Origin: Archilochus colubris
Lineage: Eukaryota > Chordata > Aves > Apodiformes > Trochilidae
DNA length: 64,000 nucleotides
NCBI GenBank assembly: GCA_023079485.1
Contig: CM041115.1
Coordinates: 44,820,305 to 44,884,304, forward strand
Reading direction: 5' to 3'
Shown here: one piece after another, positions 8,961 through 21,172 of the stretch
Numbering within the stretch: the stretch's first letter is position 1
How the letters are laid out: every line of letters begins with the position of its first letter
Program-made: the position numbers and the translations under genes
The notes under the pieces: generated by a model
The model's database searches: none
Seen by the model: only the letters and a program-made list of their open reading frames with translations
Told to the model about the DNA's origin: nothing

Positions 8961-11900
8961 TTTTTTCTCTAGACAGGGGTCAGAGGGCCCTGGCAGTGAG
9001 AGAATGCCTCCTGGGACCCCTCCATGATGGAGCAGCCCAGTGCCAGATTTCTCTCAGCCACAGCTGGGCCAGATTTCTCCCAGCTTTTTTTAATCCCCAA
9101 AGTGTAGCACTTATGTGGCTTCTGTGCCTTAAATACAGCAAGGGTGAGGACATCATAGGACTGTGTGGATGATCTTGGTGTTCTGGTTATGATGAAGGGT
9201 GGTATCTGATGGTGGGACATTTTTACTTCCAAACAGTGCTCTGCTCCCTTTGGTTTGGAACACACATACCAGAAAACAGAAAGAGATGTGCCTGTGACTG
9301 TTCATTTCATCTATCAGAGAAACTTCTCCTGAATGACTGAATTTCAGAGTCAAAGCAGAATAATCTTAACCACATTTGGTTTTATAGTAAATTAATACTG
9401 CAGCCTGTATGGTTGAACAGGAAGTCAAAAGCCAAACCAAAACCTTTGTCAAAATAAATACTCATCAGCAAATATTTGGATTATTTAAAAATGCTTTAAT
9501 AAGTGTCTAGCATTTCAAAAGAAAATTAAAAAAAAATTATGAGAGAGAAGTGGGGAGTCAGACCAAGTGCCACATGCCTCACAGCCCATCCACAAGCAAG
9601 AGAGGAGATGTTGGTTTGTCTGCATTATGTGGGGCCATAGGAATAAACTCTTAAAGTTTTACTCTCTATTATCTCATTTAGCAGCTTGCAAAATGCTCCA
9701 AGCATTCAGTTGCCTTTGAGGCTCTGCTTTGGGGAAGGGTGCAGATTAAAAACGAGGTTTTGAAAACATGCCAGGCTGCCCGAAGTGGTGAGGATAGTCT
9801 TGTGTGCTGGGCCTCAAGGGATCTGGAGTGCAGTGCTCCCAGAATGTTGTAGGGCTACCCCCTTTCACTGGGCAGAAGAAGCGTTAGGGCTGCCTCTACT
9901 TTGCCCTCCCCCCTCCATCCCTCCCACAGTGGCACAGGCTGCATCATCAGCACTCCCTCTTCTAGGGCTGCTATAAACAGCCCAGAGACTCCCCAGCTTT
10001 CTGGTCCACAGAGCTGGAAGCATGAAACATCCAAAGCTGGCAAAGTGCGTGAAATGAAACCTTTATACACTTATTTCCCTTAAAGTCTGTATTAACTTCC
10101 TCCGAGGACCATGGCTGCTGCTGCTTCTGCTCTTGCATGGTGGTGGTCTGGCACCTCCACGAAGCACACATGCTAAACAGATTAACATGCTTCGGCTGAC
10201 CCATACTTCACGAACCAGGGATAGAGTTTCTCCAGCCCCATGTGGAAATTAACCTACATGTAGCAATGGTCAGCTACAAAGAGGGAGTTCCCAAACAATC
10301 TAAACAACCTACAATTCTTTGTTACTTTTGGCCTTTCCCTCCCTTTTCATGATTAAATATTTATTAAAGTAGGAAATAAAAGGGAAAAAAAAAGGAAAAC
10401 AAAAGGAAAATATACTAATTCCTCGCCATTGGCCCCTCTTCCCCTTCCTCTGGGTTTATGCAGTTCCTGCAAGAAATTTTTATATGACGGTGTTTTGTTG
10501 GTATTGTTTTTTTATCCTGTTGTTGTTTTAGAATCACAGGGCTTCTTTTAGAAAACGCTAGAATCTCAGTTGCATGGTTTGCTGAATGCTCTTGAAGGGC
10601 AGGTTAAATGCACAGGTTTGGGAGTGTTATCGTGGTTGGAAAGACTTTATTTGCTGATGTTCCCCCTGCCGTCATTTACATTTAAAAGCGGCCTGAGATA
10701 TTGCTGTTTGCAGACAGCCAGAGAAGGAGTTTTCAGCATGCTAATCCCACCACTTTCTGTAACAGCCTCCTCTCCCAGAGCCCTTGCGAGATGGATCCTA
10801 CACCGTTGCCACTCAGCTGCAAGCTCCAGGCTTCCAGAGAGGGCAAGCACAAATACAAGTAACTGTTGGCTTGTGTCACACGGGGCTGTCATGGTAATAA
10901 ATACACGGCTTCTCCTTCAGGAATTCCTAATCCTCCCTGTGTGGCTCTAGCCCTGTGGATAATATCATTACAGGACTAAACAAATAAACAGTCTATCTGA
11001 ATCAAGCGGGAGGCACTGGGGACCACAGTTCCTCTCTGCAAAGACGATACAAGTAAATTTACACTCATGGCTTGGAGAGGGTCCAGTGGCTATGAATAGC
11101 TTCTCAGTTCTACCACACTGGCTCTGGGCTGGGAAATAGTGCTGACCCTCCTGCTCTGTATTTGCTACAATCAATGTGAGCTATTCAGGGCTGTGTTTTC
11201 CTTGCTATCCTCTGCTGGGAACATCAAGGACCACTAACACTTTTATGAACCCGGTCTCGGAGAAGAGCTTTTACTACGAGGTTGAAGAATAAAACCCAGT
11301 GACATGAATGAAAGGTTAATGTGCTTCTGCCAACCAGGAGTTGGACTCTCATGTGATTTCCTGTTGTTCTGGCTTCTGCCTTGTATTTGATAAACTTGCT
11401 CATGTGCTGGGATGTACAGCCACATTCTTCCTATATAAAGAAAGTATAAAAACAAAGGCGAATCCAGCTGCAATCAAGATCCAACACAACCAAGACATTT
11501 TAATAGCACTCTATAAATTCTGGTCCCAAATTGCAATAAATAACTTGAATGGCATACTGGGAACATCAGCATTTATATCTCGCTCCTCCCCACTTCCCAC
11601 CCTCCTTCCTATAATAACTGAGTATTTCAACCTATCTTGCTCTGTGTCATAAAATTTCCAAATCCCTAGACATTTAGCACCCTTGCCTCCCAAAAATATC
11701 AGTTAATTGCATTTCAGTGTTGTGGATTTTCTATGCACTTTGAAAAAATTTAATTACCTAAGGTGTTATACCTTTGAGGAGGTGCTTTATTCCTTTTAAG
11801 ATGAAGAGAGGAATAGAGAGACGTTTTCTTATTTGTACAGTCCCTTTGCAAGGATTCTTCTGAAATGCATTTTCTACAACTGCAAATGCTGTTTAGATCT

Positions 11901-14900
11901 AATGAAATAATTCCTTTATTATAAAAACTTAACACCCAAAGTGTGCCCTAAAACATGGTCTTTATTTCCTTTACAAAGGGGAAGAATCGAAGGTGTAGGT
12001 GATTAATAGGAGTGTGTGTGAGGGTTGTTGAAGTGAAAAAAAAACTTCAGATGAAGCAATACTGACTTACTGTAGATACATGCAGTTATGAGTTTTCTGA
12101 AGCATGCCAGGCAGGAAGGCCTCTTAAACAGCCCATATGAGTTTTGAGAGCAGAAAAGTCCTGGATCTAATTTTGATTAGGCAGTTTGACAGATTTTGCC
12201 GAATTAAATATACCGGTTGCTAATCCTACAATCACTTAATTAACTCAGTTTGGTCTTAAAGAATAACAAGGGCTTTCCTCTGGATACACTTTGGCCACTT
12301 CAGGCCTGCCAGCTCTTTGTATCCCCTCAGAAGAGGAGTGTTTTTTGGAGGTGCTGGTGCACTTCCTGGAGCCTCCTGGCATTTAGAGAGCTGCCCCGCT
12401 CCATCCCCGGAGCAGCCATGCAGAACCCGCCGGATGCACCCTGATTTTATTTACCAGGGATTTTTTTGTTTGTTTAGTTTTCATGGTGCTGTGCCAGTGG
12501 GTTAAAAGAGTATGCATTTTTAATTAAGTCAGATTTCTCTGACGTACCTGAAGGCTTGATTGTAGCTAGAATGAATACCAGGCTCAGAAATGGAGCATCT
12601 CCAGACACTCGTGTGTCAGTGGGTTATTGTGAACAGCAGCCTTGAACAGGATGAGAAGCAGTGACTAAAGAAACTGGACAGTCTTTGGGAAATTAGACCC
12701 TTGGCTTTGCTCATGTGAAATTCCCACAAATTGTAATCATTGCTCTGCAGTAGGACCTTATCAATGAGTAAGTGATAACACAATAATAACTTCTACAGAC
12801 TGAGGTCTTTCAGGTTTTTTATTGACACCATCTTAGAATGTGCTGCAAAAGTGTTCTGTGTGGAAACTTTAAATCCTATATGGCTATAGGCTCCCTGGGA
12901 GGTCCTTTGTGGAGTGTACTGTTCAGAACATGGTTTGTGTTCTGTCCTCCTTGCTGATGCCCACCAAAGTTCTGTGAACAACTGGTCAGCCCAGGTGACT
13001 GCTGAGAGCACTGAAAGTGCCTGGCTCTGATCCTTGCATCCCAAAATGGAGAGGGATGGAGGTTCCAGGGCTTCAGTGTTGTAACCTGTCCAGTGACCTT
13101 CTTGGTGAAGAAGGAGCCACTTAGCCTTTCTACCAGATTCTTTCCGAATTAATTGGCACTTTCTCCTTCTTTATTGCCCACCATCCAAGCTCTGGCCTGT
13201 CTTGCTCCTTACTTTGATTTTGCTGCTCCATAAAGCTAGCTTGGCCACTGGAGCAGAAGGTGTCCCTCTGTTGCTACCTTTATGTAGTGATCCATGGAAT
13301 GGGGATAATTGCTGCTTTGAAGCACAAATTCCAGGCATTCACTGGCAGTGGTAGTGACAGAGGAGGGAAGGGAGGAAGGACAAAACCTCGCTGCCTTTTC
13401 CACAAAGTGGGATTCAGATTCAAAAGCCCTTTTCCTCATCACACAGCGATGCTGAACATGGGGAAAGTGATGTCCCCATAAACTATCTGACAATCTCATA
13501 TTTTGTTAGTGCAGTGATGGACAGAAACACCGTAAAGAGCAGCTGTACTTGGGAGAGGGCACAATTCATTTTCTTGGAAGCTGTTGAAGATAGGACTAAA
13601 GTTTGTGTTTCATTGTCTAGGGACTTAATTCATCTATCAAAACCAAGAGTTTAGCAGTTTGGTCTGCAGGGAAGGAGAGCTCAAAGGAGGAATCACTTTT
13701 ACTCTCTTAATAAGATGAGTTCAGAGTACAGGGCTATTTTCTTAGCATGGCTCCTTATGGACACCAAATCACATGGGCAGTTTTAAGAGCTGGTTTTCTC
13801 TCCCCAAACTCTGCAAGCTTCTAATGAGGAGTCCAGGGATTATTACTCAGGAGTATATTAGCATTGAAAAGACATCATTGCAGAGGAGAGCCTACAGCTC
13901 TCCATCCACCAAGCACAGTGCAGGGAGGACAGCAGTTGAAGGAGCAAATCTGCCAAAGAGTTACTGGCTCCCGTCACCCTTTTCCATTAATAAAACCCAC
14001 CATGGAGTGATTGGCTCTGGCCTCCTTTTCATTGTCATAAAGCTGGAATCAAAGAATGTGACTGCTTTTATTGGCAAAACTTTTTCTCCATCAGTGATGT
14101 CAAAATGCAGGAGGAGGCTGAGGGTTCACCGGCAGCTCAGCACAGAGCTGGTTTTCTGGGTGAAAGGAGTCTTCTGTCAATGCCCCTCCTGAGACACTTA
14201 GGTTTAAGGAAATGTTTGTACTGCTCTAGAAAAAGATCTGGCCGGGTGTTTTTCTTTTGTGCTCAGGCACTCTGAAAGGAATTCCTGTGGGCACAATTAT
14301 ATCGCATATGGTGAGTCAGAAACAAAACAAAACAAAACAAAAAAAGGCCAAAGGGAAAAAAAAAGGGGGGAGAGAAGGAAAAAAAAAAATAAATCAAAGG
14401 GCACTTGGATGCTTTGGCCCAGCACAGGAAAGGGGAAAATCCACCATGGAGGATACAGCTTACTTGAGGAGAGCTGGAAACTCATGATCAAAGCAACAGG
14501 AAACTGAGAACAAGCAGTGGCCCATTGAAAAAAACATTGAAAAAAATCCCAGCCTCTGCAAAATGCAGGAGTACTGTTGCAAATGAAACAGAAAGTGTAT
14601 GTGTGCATATGTGGTGCAATTCACAGGACTGCACTGTCTGAACCCAAGAGTTTGTCTGGAACAAACCAGGAACTTCACGGGGTAAGAGGTTGCTAAGGGG
14701 TGGCCAACCTTGCCCCATCTTCACTACTGTCTGCACTGCTCACTGCCACTTCCCCTACCTAGACCTTGTGTGATGATGCACCAAACATCACTTAGTCCTT
14801 GGAGTATCTCTGTTGTAAAGGTTGGAGCAAGTTAAACCCTATGCACAGAAGGGAAAATGAAGTTTTATCTCCAGCCAAACAGACAGTTACAGGCAAAAAG

Positions 14901-15470
14901 AAAATCTACTGGTTTTGCTCAGCCTCCTCTCATCAGAGGAAAAGCAGAATCAAGGAGAAATTTTAGTTCAGACAGCTTACCTGTGCAGGGCAGTGGTACC
15001 CACTTGAATCCAGTAGACTGCAGGGTGTATGTCTGTTTCTCGTGCAGAAGCTGTTACCTCTCTTTAAAATTCAAAGATAGCTCAGTGTCTGGAAAATAAA
15101 AAACTTTTTTAAACAATATTCTGAACTTAATTTAAAAATCCATTGTAATTTTTAAGTAAAATAATTGTATACTAGGTCATAACTTGCTTGATAAGATGCT
15201 CTCTCTAATACTTGTGTTCACTCTTGGAGGATGGCTTAGCTACTTCATTCCATCTATCTTTTTATATGAATGCAAGCCTCTTACTACACTTGAATTCAAA
15301 GTTGCTTCATGTCCAAAGTACTTCAACATATTTTCACATTGAAGTACCCATGCAAACTCCAGGACTAGGAAAAATAGAAGAAACCCCTGAACTTTTACAG
15401 CCTATCAGTGCTGGCCGCCATCTCTCTTCCCCTATATGGGCAACGCTTTTTCTTAGTGGACACTGACTGT
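8961..15470. other. Unique non-coding DNA
   Basis: No gene, RNA or known transposon was recognised. It contains short A-rich runs (10381-10410, and 14318-14400 with AAAAC repeats). Stretches near 10660-10780 and 11400-11560 might be conserved non-coding, but I cannot test this. Open frames up to about 140 codons (for example 13773-14192) show no family features. Confidence 0.6.
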
Positions 15471-15832
15471 CACAGAATCACAGAGTCACAGAATTGCCAC
15501 AGTTGGAAAAGACCACTAAAATCATTGCATCCAACTGTTAACACCCCTCCTCCACCCCCCTTTGAATGAAATGTATATATCAATATCTGTATTACCCACT
15601 GGAACATGTCCCAAAGTGCCTAATCTACAGAGTTTTTAAATACCTACACTGATGGTGTCTCCACCATCTCCCTGGGCAGCCATGGCCAACACCTCACTAC
15701 CCTCTCAGTAAAGAATTTCTTCCCCAAATCCTGTCTAAACCTCCTCTGGTGCAACTTCAGGCCATTTTCTCCAGTCCTATCATTAATCACTTGGGAGAAG
15801 AGGCCAACACCCACCTCCCTACAAGCTCCTTT
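15471..15832 (-). mobile_element. CR1-B: 5'-truncated CR1 3' end
   Basis: The left edge carries the inverted CR1 tail (CACAGAATCACAGAGTCACA). The minus-strand CR1 3' region follows, including the stretch corresponding to AAGAATTTCTTCC and the loosely conserved end of ORF2. It ends near 15832. About 360 bases with an intact 3' end and a missing 5' part is the classic dead-on-arrival CR1 insertion. Confidence 0.93.
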
Positions 15833-16730
15833 GTTTGTGCCACAGCACACTGTGAGGCTGATATCAATACTTGCACGGGTCAGGGACCATCTCTGAATCT
15901 GTTTCATTGGCTGTATCTACAGTTGAGGTAAAGATGGAGCCCTTGAATCAGATGATCAGTGGATCCAAATGGATCATGTTCTTCATCTCAGTAGGATCAC
16001 ACCAAGGATAAGGTGGTATAAAACCAGCAGTGGGCAATCATGGTGCATTATAAGCCTTCCTCAATATTAATCCTTCAAAAGACATTGCAGCATGGTTGAG
16101 TTCCCATTCAGAGAGGTAGTGGATGGATCAGGCCAAAAGCTTTTAAGGCTTCAAGCAGAACTTTTTAGGTTTGGCTGGTGGGGTATTTGTCACTTGGCAG
16201 ATTATCAGTTTGTCAGGCGTTTGGTCCACCACCACCGACCCCCACCCTGCATGACAGCAAGGAAAACCCAATAGATACAGTACATAGGCTTTCTGAATAT
16301 TTAAAAATGTTTGGGCTTTTTGTTGGTTCGGTTTGGTCTGGTTTGGTTGGTTCCTGGATTTTTTTTTGGTTGTTTTTTTTCATTATAAGCAACATAAGCC
16401 AACATGTTGCCTCACTTGCTATGTTAACCTTCCCCTCAAAAAAACCCCTAGCTTGTGCTCTCTGAAAACTTCATCAAGGGGGTAAATGGTGACCTGGATC
16501 ATATATTTTGTGCCCCACTTCTCTGGGTCTTCTCATCTTCAGGATCACACTCCTGGGGTGTTCCACTGCCATTTGTGGCATAGCAGTATGATGAGCCAAG
16601 ATTCCTTCCCCTACAGGTTTGTTACTGCAGCCAGGTGAGCAAAGCTGCAGAAAGTAGCAAAGCTGCCCTACCCGCATATTCCCAGGATATCCAGGATGCA
16701 GGATAATGGTGCACTGCTTGAGCTCTCAGA
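15833..16730. other. Unique non-coding spacer between CR1-B and CR1-C
   Basis: Nothing recognisable as a gene. A GTTTGGT/GGTTG-rich low-complexity stretch at about 16318-16380 is the only structure noted. Confidence 0.6.
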
Positions 16731-17173
16731 TCACAGAATCACAGTATGTTAGGAGTTGGAACGGACCTTGAGAGATCAAGTCCAAACCCCTGTCAGAGCA
16801 GGATCACCTCAAGTCAGTCACACAGGAACTTATCCAGGTGGGTTTTAAATGTCTCCAGAGAAGGAGACTCTTTAACCTCACTGGGCAGCCTGTTCCAGTG
16901 TTCTGTCACCCTCATAGTGAAAAATTTCTTTCTTATATTTACACAGAACCTCTATTGTCCAACTTGCACACCTTACCCCTTGTCCTATCATTGGACATCA
17001 CTGAGAAGAGCCTGGCACTTGCCCTTTGCATATTTATACACATTAATGAGGTCGCCCCTCAGTCTCCTTTTCTCCAAGCTAGAGAGACCCAGCTCCCTCA
17101 GCCTTTCCTCATAAGGGCAATGCTCTACTCTCTTAATCATCTTTGTGGCTCTGTTGTGGACCCTTTCAAGCAT
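16731..17173 (-). mobile_element. CR1-C: 5'-truncated CR1 3' end
   Basis: Starts with the inverted CR1 tail (TCACAGAATCACAG) followed by the minus-strand 3' UTR and the last part of ORF2. The minus frame 16988-17173 reads [20 protein letters not shown] and [20 protein letters not shown], the standard C-terminal CR1 ORF2 signature. It is truncated on the right at about 17173. Same orientation as CR1-B 900 bases to the left, but a different internal sequence, so they are two separate insertions. Confidence 0.95.
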
Positions 17174-18894
17174 AATTCATGATTCTTGGCCAGCTATGCC
17201 ATCACAAAACCCTGTGAAAATATTTTCATTAGGTCCAATTTAGCTACACCAAACTCCCTGTCACACGTCCCAGAATCATCTTTGCTATATCTACATTGAC
17301 TTTGGGATGCGTGTGGTCAACTCTCAATCATTGAACAAAAAGCCGAAATAAAACCAAATAACACACTCATTTTTCTGTAGGTTTCCTTTGCGTGACAATA
17401 ATGGTACTCTTGGTTTCTTTTGTTCCATTTAATGAGTGTGAGTATCTTGAATCTCTTATCTCCACAGTAAAGACCAAGTAAGACAGGTTTATTATTATTT
17501 TTAGTAATAATTATCTGATAGTTTTTATTCCTCTCAAATAGTTTCTGATCTGAGGGAAGACCACAACAAATTCTGTGAGGAATTAAGCTGCATGTAAGGG
17601 TTATAGATAATCAGGGTTATGTGCAGAAAAGTTTATGGGCTAATTTATGTTTGCTAAAGTTCTCCAACATGAAATACACAGGTTTGCAGTAGAGCCCCTC
17701 CATGGCAATCGCTAAATCTGTGTACGCCCACTGGAAATGCATTGACTGTGACCTTTGTAGACAGATGCAACAGAAAGCAGAATTTGGCTAATACTTCTGT
17801 AGCTTTGATCCTGTTATAAATACAGATTCCTTGGCTTTCAGGAGTAGTCTTCCAGAAATTGTAAGATTGCATTCTACGTGTAACTACTGTGCATATGCAG
17901 AAAAGTTGCACTGTTTGTTTTTTGGCACAGAACTCACTTTAAAATGAGATTACTTAATTGAAGAAAACATTTCCTGACACGCTGCAAAGCAACATTTGAA
18001 CCAAATCTTCTTTTGCGTAAGGAGAGATGAGTGTACTCTAGCCAGTGTAATCCATGTGGAGCTCAATGAATTAATTTTAACCACTGAGACATTTGATTGG
18101 CAAAACATAATGTAGCACAGTGTGAAGCAGCTTGCCATCAGCTAAAGAGTTTTGCTCAGTCAGATAGCTTTGATAATTATTAGTCTTGTGGGGGGTCTTC
18201 CACCAGTCCTTCAGATAGGCTGTAGGTCCACAGACAGAACAACAGACCAGTATAGACTAGTTAAGGCAACTCATAATTTTATAAATACCTGGGGTCTATT
18301 GTCACTGAGTATATTGTCGTATATGTATAAAAATAAATTAAAATGTTTGTGTGTAGATGAATACATATTCATTAGAATTTCTTGGCAACAACATTTGGAA
18401 ATTGTCTTCCAGACAACAAGAAACCTCAAAAGGAGCCTAGTTTATTGAGATCAGAAGTCTAAACAGCATTAGTGCAATTAATGCTAGAATTTATTTCTCT
18501 GTAATCACTTCCAGTAAGATAGTTATCCTCCATTTTGAGCTGTAGAGTAACAGAAATGTATAAACATTTGGTAAATATCTGGATAAAGTTGATTGAAACT
18601 GGATCACCAAAGGGGACCTCAAGGTCCTGAGTCTCAAGAGCATTCCTTGAGCAGGGTAATATCTCAACATTTCACTGGGTGCTCTTTCTGCTGTCCTTTT
18701 TCTGCCTCATGTTCTTGTTTTTCTGAGGGTCAGCCTGAAGCATCCTGGTGTCTAAATGACCTTCCTAATTGGGTGAACATTTTTTTTCAGGCTTGACTGG
18801 TTTAACTGTTCATTAGCTCGAGTCTCCAGGAAGTCACCTTTACTATTTTGTTTACTCGACTCAGTTTTGAAATCTCACTCTTTCTGCTTCCCCA
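17174..18894. other. Unique non-coding DNA
   Basis: AT-rich sequence with no gene or repeat recognised. Short open frames only. Confidence 0.6.
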
Positions 18895-19685
18895 CAGAGC
18901 AGATGGCAACAGCCACACAGATCTCAGTGAAGGATCCTTGGCCACAACAACCCCAATGGGGAGCTCCAGGCTGGGCACAGAGTGTCTGGAGAGCAGCCAG
19001 GCAGAAAGGGACCTGGGAGTCTGGATTGACAGGAAGCTGAACGTGAGCCAGCAGTGTGCCCAGGTGGCCAAGAAGGCCAATGGCATCCTAGCCTGTATCA
19101 TTAGGAACAGCATGGCCAGCAGGTCCAGGGAAGGGATTCTGCCCCTGTACTCAGCGCTGGTGAGGCCACAGCTTGAGTCCTGTGTCCAGTTCTGGGCCCC
19201 TCAGTTCAGGAAGGAGATTGAGGTGCTGGAGCAGGTCCAGAGAAGAGCCAGGAGGCTGTGAAGGGATCCAGCAGAATTCCTGTGAGGAAGGGCTGAGGGA
19301 GCTGGGGGTGTTCAGTGTGGAGAAGAGGAGGCTCAGGGGAGACCTCATCACTCTCTACAACTCCCTGAAAGGAGGAGGTAGCTGGGGGGAAGGGTGTCGG
19401 TCTCTTCTCCCAGGTAGCTATCAGTAAGACAAGAGGGCATGGACTTAAACTCTGTCAGGGGAGGTTTAGGTTGGATATTAGGAAGAAATTATTTACAGAG
19501 AGGGTGATCAGGCATTGGAATGGGCTGCCCAGGGAGGTGGTGGATTCTCTGTCCCTGGAGGTTTTTAAGATGAGACTGATGTGGCACTTAGTGCTATGGT
19601 CTGGTAACCACAGTGGGACTGGATCAAGGGTTGAACTTGATGATCTCAGAGGTCCTTTCCAACCCGGATGATTCTGTGATTCTGA
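18895..19685 (+). mobile_element. CR1-D: plus-strand CR1 3' fragment
   Basis: About 790 bases of CR1 run from within ORF2 to the 3' tail, which ends AACCCGGATGATTCTGTGAT TCTGAT at about 19660-19685. It is the best preserved CR1 3' end in the window: the C-terminal ORF2 frame is open for more than 100 codons and the 3' UTR is complete. The orientation is opposite to A, B, C and F. Confidence 0.96.
18899..19261 (+). pseudogene. CR1-D ORF2 C-terminal remnant
   Basis: The open plus frame encodes the end of CR1 ORF2 protein. [20 protein letters not shown] is followed by [13 protein letters not shown], then [20 protein letters not shown] and [13 protein letters not shown], ending in a stop at 19259-19261. 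A further CR1 stretch ([20 protein letters not shown]) continues in another frame from about 19277, which shows a frameshift. The catalytic palm domain is missing because of 5' truncation. Confidence 0.92.
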
Positions 19686-19719
19686 TTGCCTGATCATGAT
19701 CTTTCCACTACTCTACCAT

Positions 19720-19780
19720 GCCAGCATAAAAAAACCCCAAACAAAACAAAACACCCCAAACCAAACCAAAAAACTGGACA
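19720..19780. repeat. A/C-rich simple repeat
   Basis: Imperfect AAACC/AAAAC units follow CR1-D by some 35 bases and precede the solo LTR. Low-complexity DNA of this type often marks decayed retroelement tails, but no element is identifiable. Confidence 0.6.
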
Positions 19781-19837
19781 CACATAATTTCAGCACACAC
19801 TCTGTATTTTTTTCCCGTTAACTGTGAAACTGATATG

Positions 19838-20633
19838 TGTCCTGGTCTGGGTCAGGATAGAGCTAATTTTCTGTCTTTTAATTTGGCATTCAGCTACGTC
19901 TGTCATAAGTAACTGTACTTGCTGAAATTAACAGCAAGTTTCTCAGCCAGTGTCTGCTCCTAGGACTGATAACGCACAGTGTTTATAGTTACAGCCAGAG
20001 AATGGAATGCAGCCATTGCTTGATCCTGAGGAAGATCTTATGCTCCAGAAAGCGAAAGGGAGTAAAGAGGTCACACCTGCAACCCTCCTTTTAGGGAGAA
20101 GTGGACAAGACAAATGACCAAAATTGACCGAACAGAGTATTGCATCCCATATGCATTGTACTCAGTATATATTTGAGGGATCATGAGAGTAAAGTCCCTT
20201 CACCTTTGCCTTCCTTTCACCTTCACCCTTCTTTGCCTGTCCCTGTTTGCTTCAGCATCCTGGGAGGATTCTGTCCACTCCTCTGCCTGTGGTCCTGATC
20301 CCTGCCAGCCTGAATCTGTGTGTTCCTGCCTCCAGATCCCGACTGCTGCCGACTCCAGGAGCCCAGCCTGGACTTTCACAGGGCTGTCCTGCAGCCTTGG
20401 TGGTGACATGAATGTTACTGGGGTGAGGGGTGAGGAATGTGGTAACGTTTTTCTATATATATCTATATATTTAATAATTTTCCCTTTTTTTATCATCACC
20501 GTTTCATTAAAGTTGTGTAGTTTAGTTTCCAACCTGTAAATCTCTCTCCCTTATTCTCTCTCCTTTCTTTATCAGGGAGGGGGATTAATAATCTGTCATT
20601 GGTTAATAGCTGGCCCAGTGTTAAACAGTGACA
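19838..20633 (+). mobile_element. Solo LTR of an avian ERV-L-type endogenous retrovirus
   Basis: It begins TGTCCTGGTCTGGG with GGATAGAGCTAATTTTC just after, and ends GCTGGCCCAGTGTTAAAC then ACA. These match, from memory, the terminal sequences of the common avian ERV-L LTRs. Inside are a TATA box (TATATAT, 20166-20172), preceded by CATATGCATTG and CTCAG as in that family, and a polyadenylation signal ATTAAA (20506-20511). Both termini fit TG...CA. The bases flanking it, ATATG (19833-19837) and GCATG (20634-20638), agree at three of five positions, so a 5 bp target duplication is possible but eroded. No internal viral genes adjoin, so this is a solo LTR left by recombination. Confidence 0.85.
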
Positions 20634-21140
20634 GCATGTCAATAGTGTTCATGGTGTAATATTGCTCATTAGTGACAATAACCTGATTCCATGAGGGCTT
20701 AATAAGTGTTATGTATAGGTTGCTGTTATTCCCATGGAAGAGTCTAGTCAACATTATGAAGTGTCTCCACCAATTTTGCATGCAGAGACTTTGCAAAGGT
20801 GAATCTTTAAGTCAGGTACAGAAGACAAGGTACACTGGGCATCCAAAGAGATTGTTACCTGCAGCAGTTTCCACTGCTTAGGCTACCTAATCAACCTAGG
20901 ATACCTATGTCTAGATTTAGTCATCTACACAAATAATTCAATATTTAATTTCTAATATACATTTAGTTAGGGCTGTACAAAACATAAAAGGTCTTTCAGC
21001 TTTTTCTCTAAAGGGTTGGTTTTCAGTTATTTATATTAAAAAATGAAGATGGTATTATATGAAGATACTTGATGGTATTATACTGTTTATTTTTTTATAG
21101 AGGCATCCTTCTTTCCAGCTTTAGTGCATGTGGGCACTTT

Positions 21141-21172
21141 TATGCACACGCATGTACACATACATGCACACA
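21141..21172. repeat. Perfect alternating purine-pyrimidine tract (Z-DNA type)
   Basis: For 32 consecutive bases pyrimidine and purine alternate without error. The tract is mainly CA/TG steps with one CG and several TA steps. Such tracts can adopt left-handed Z-DNA under negative supercoiling. The alternation is read directly; structure formation is inferred. Confidence 0.7.
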
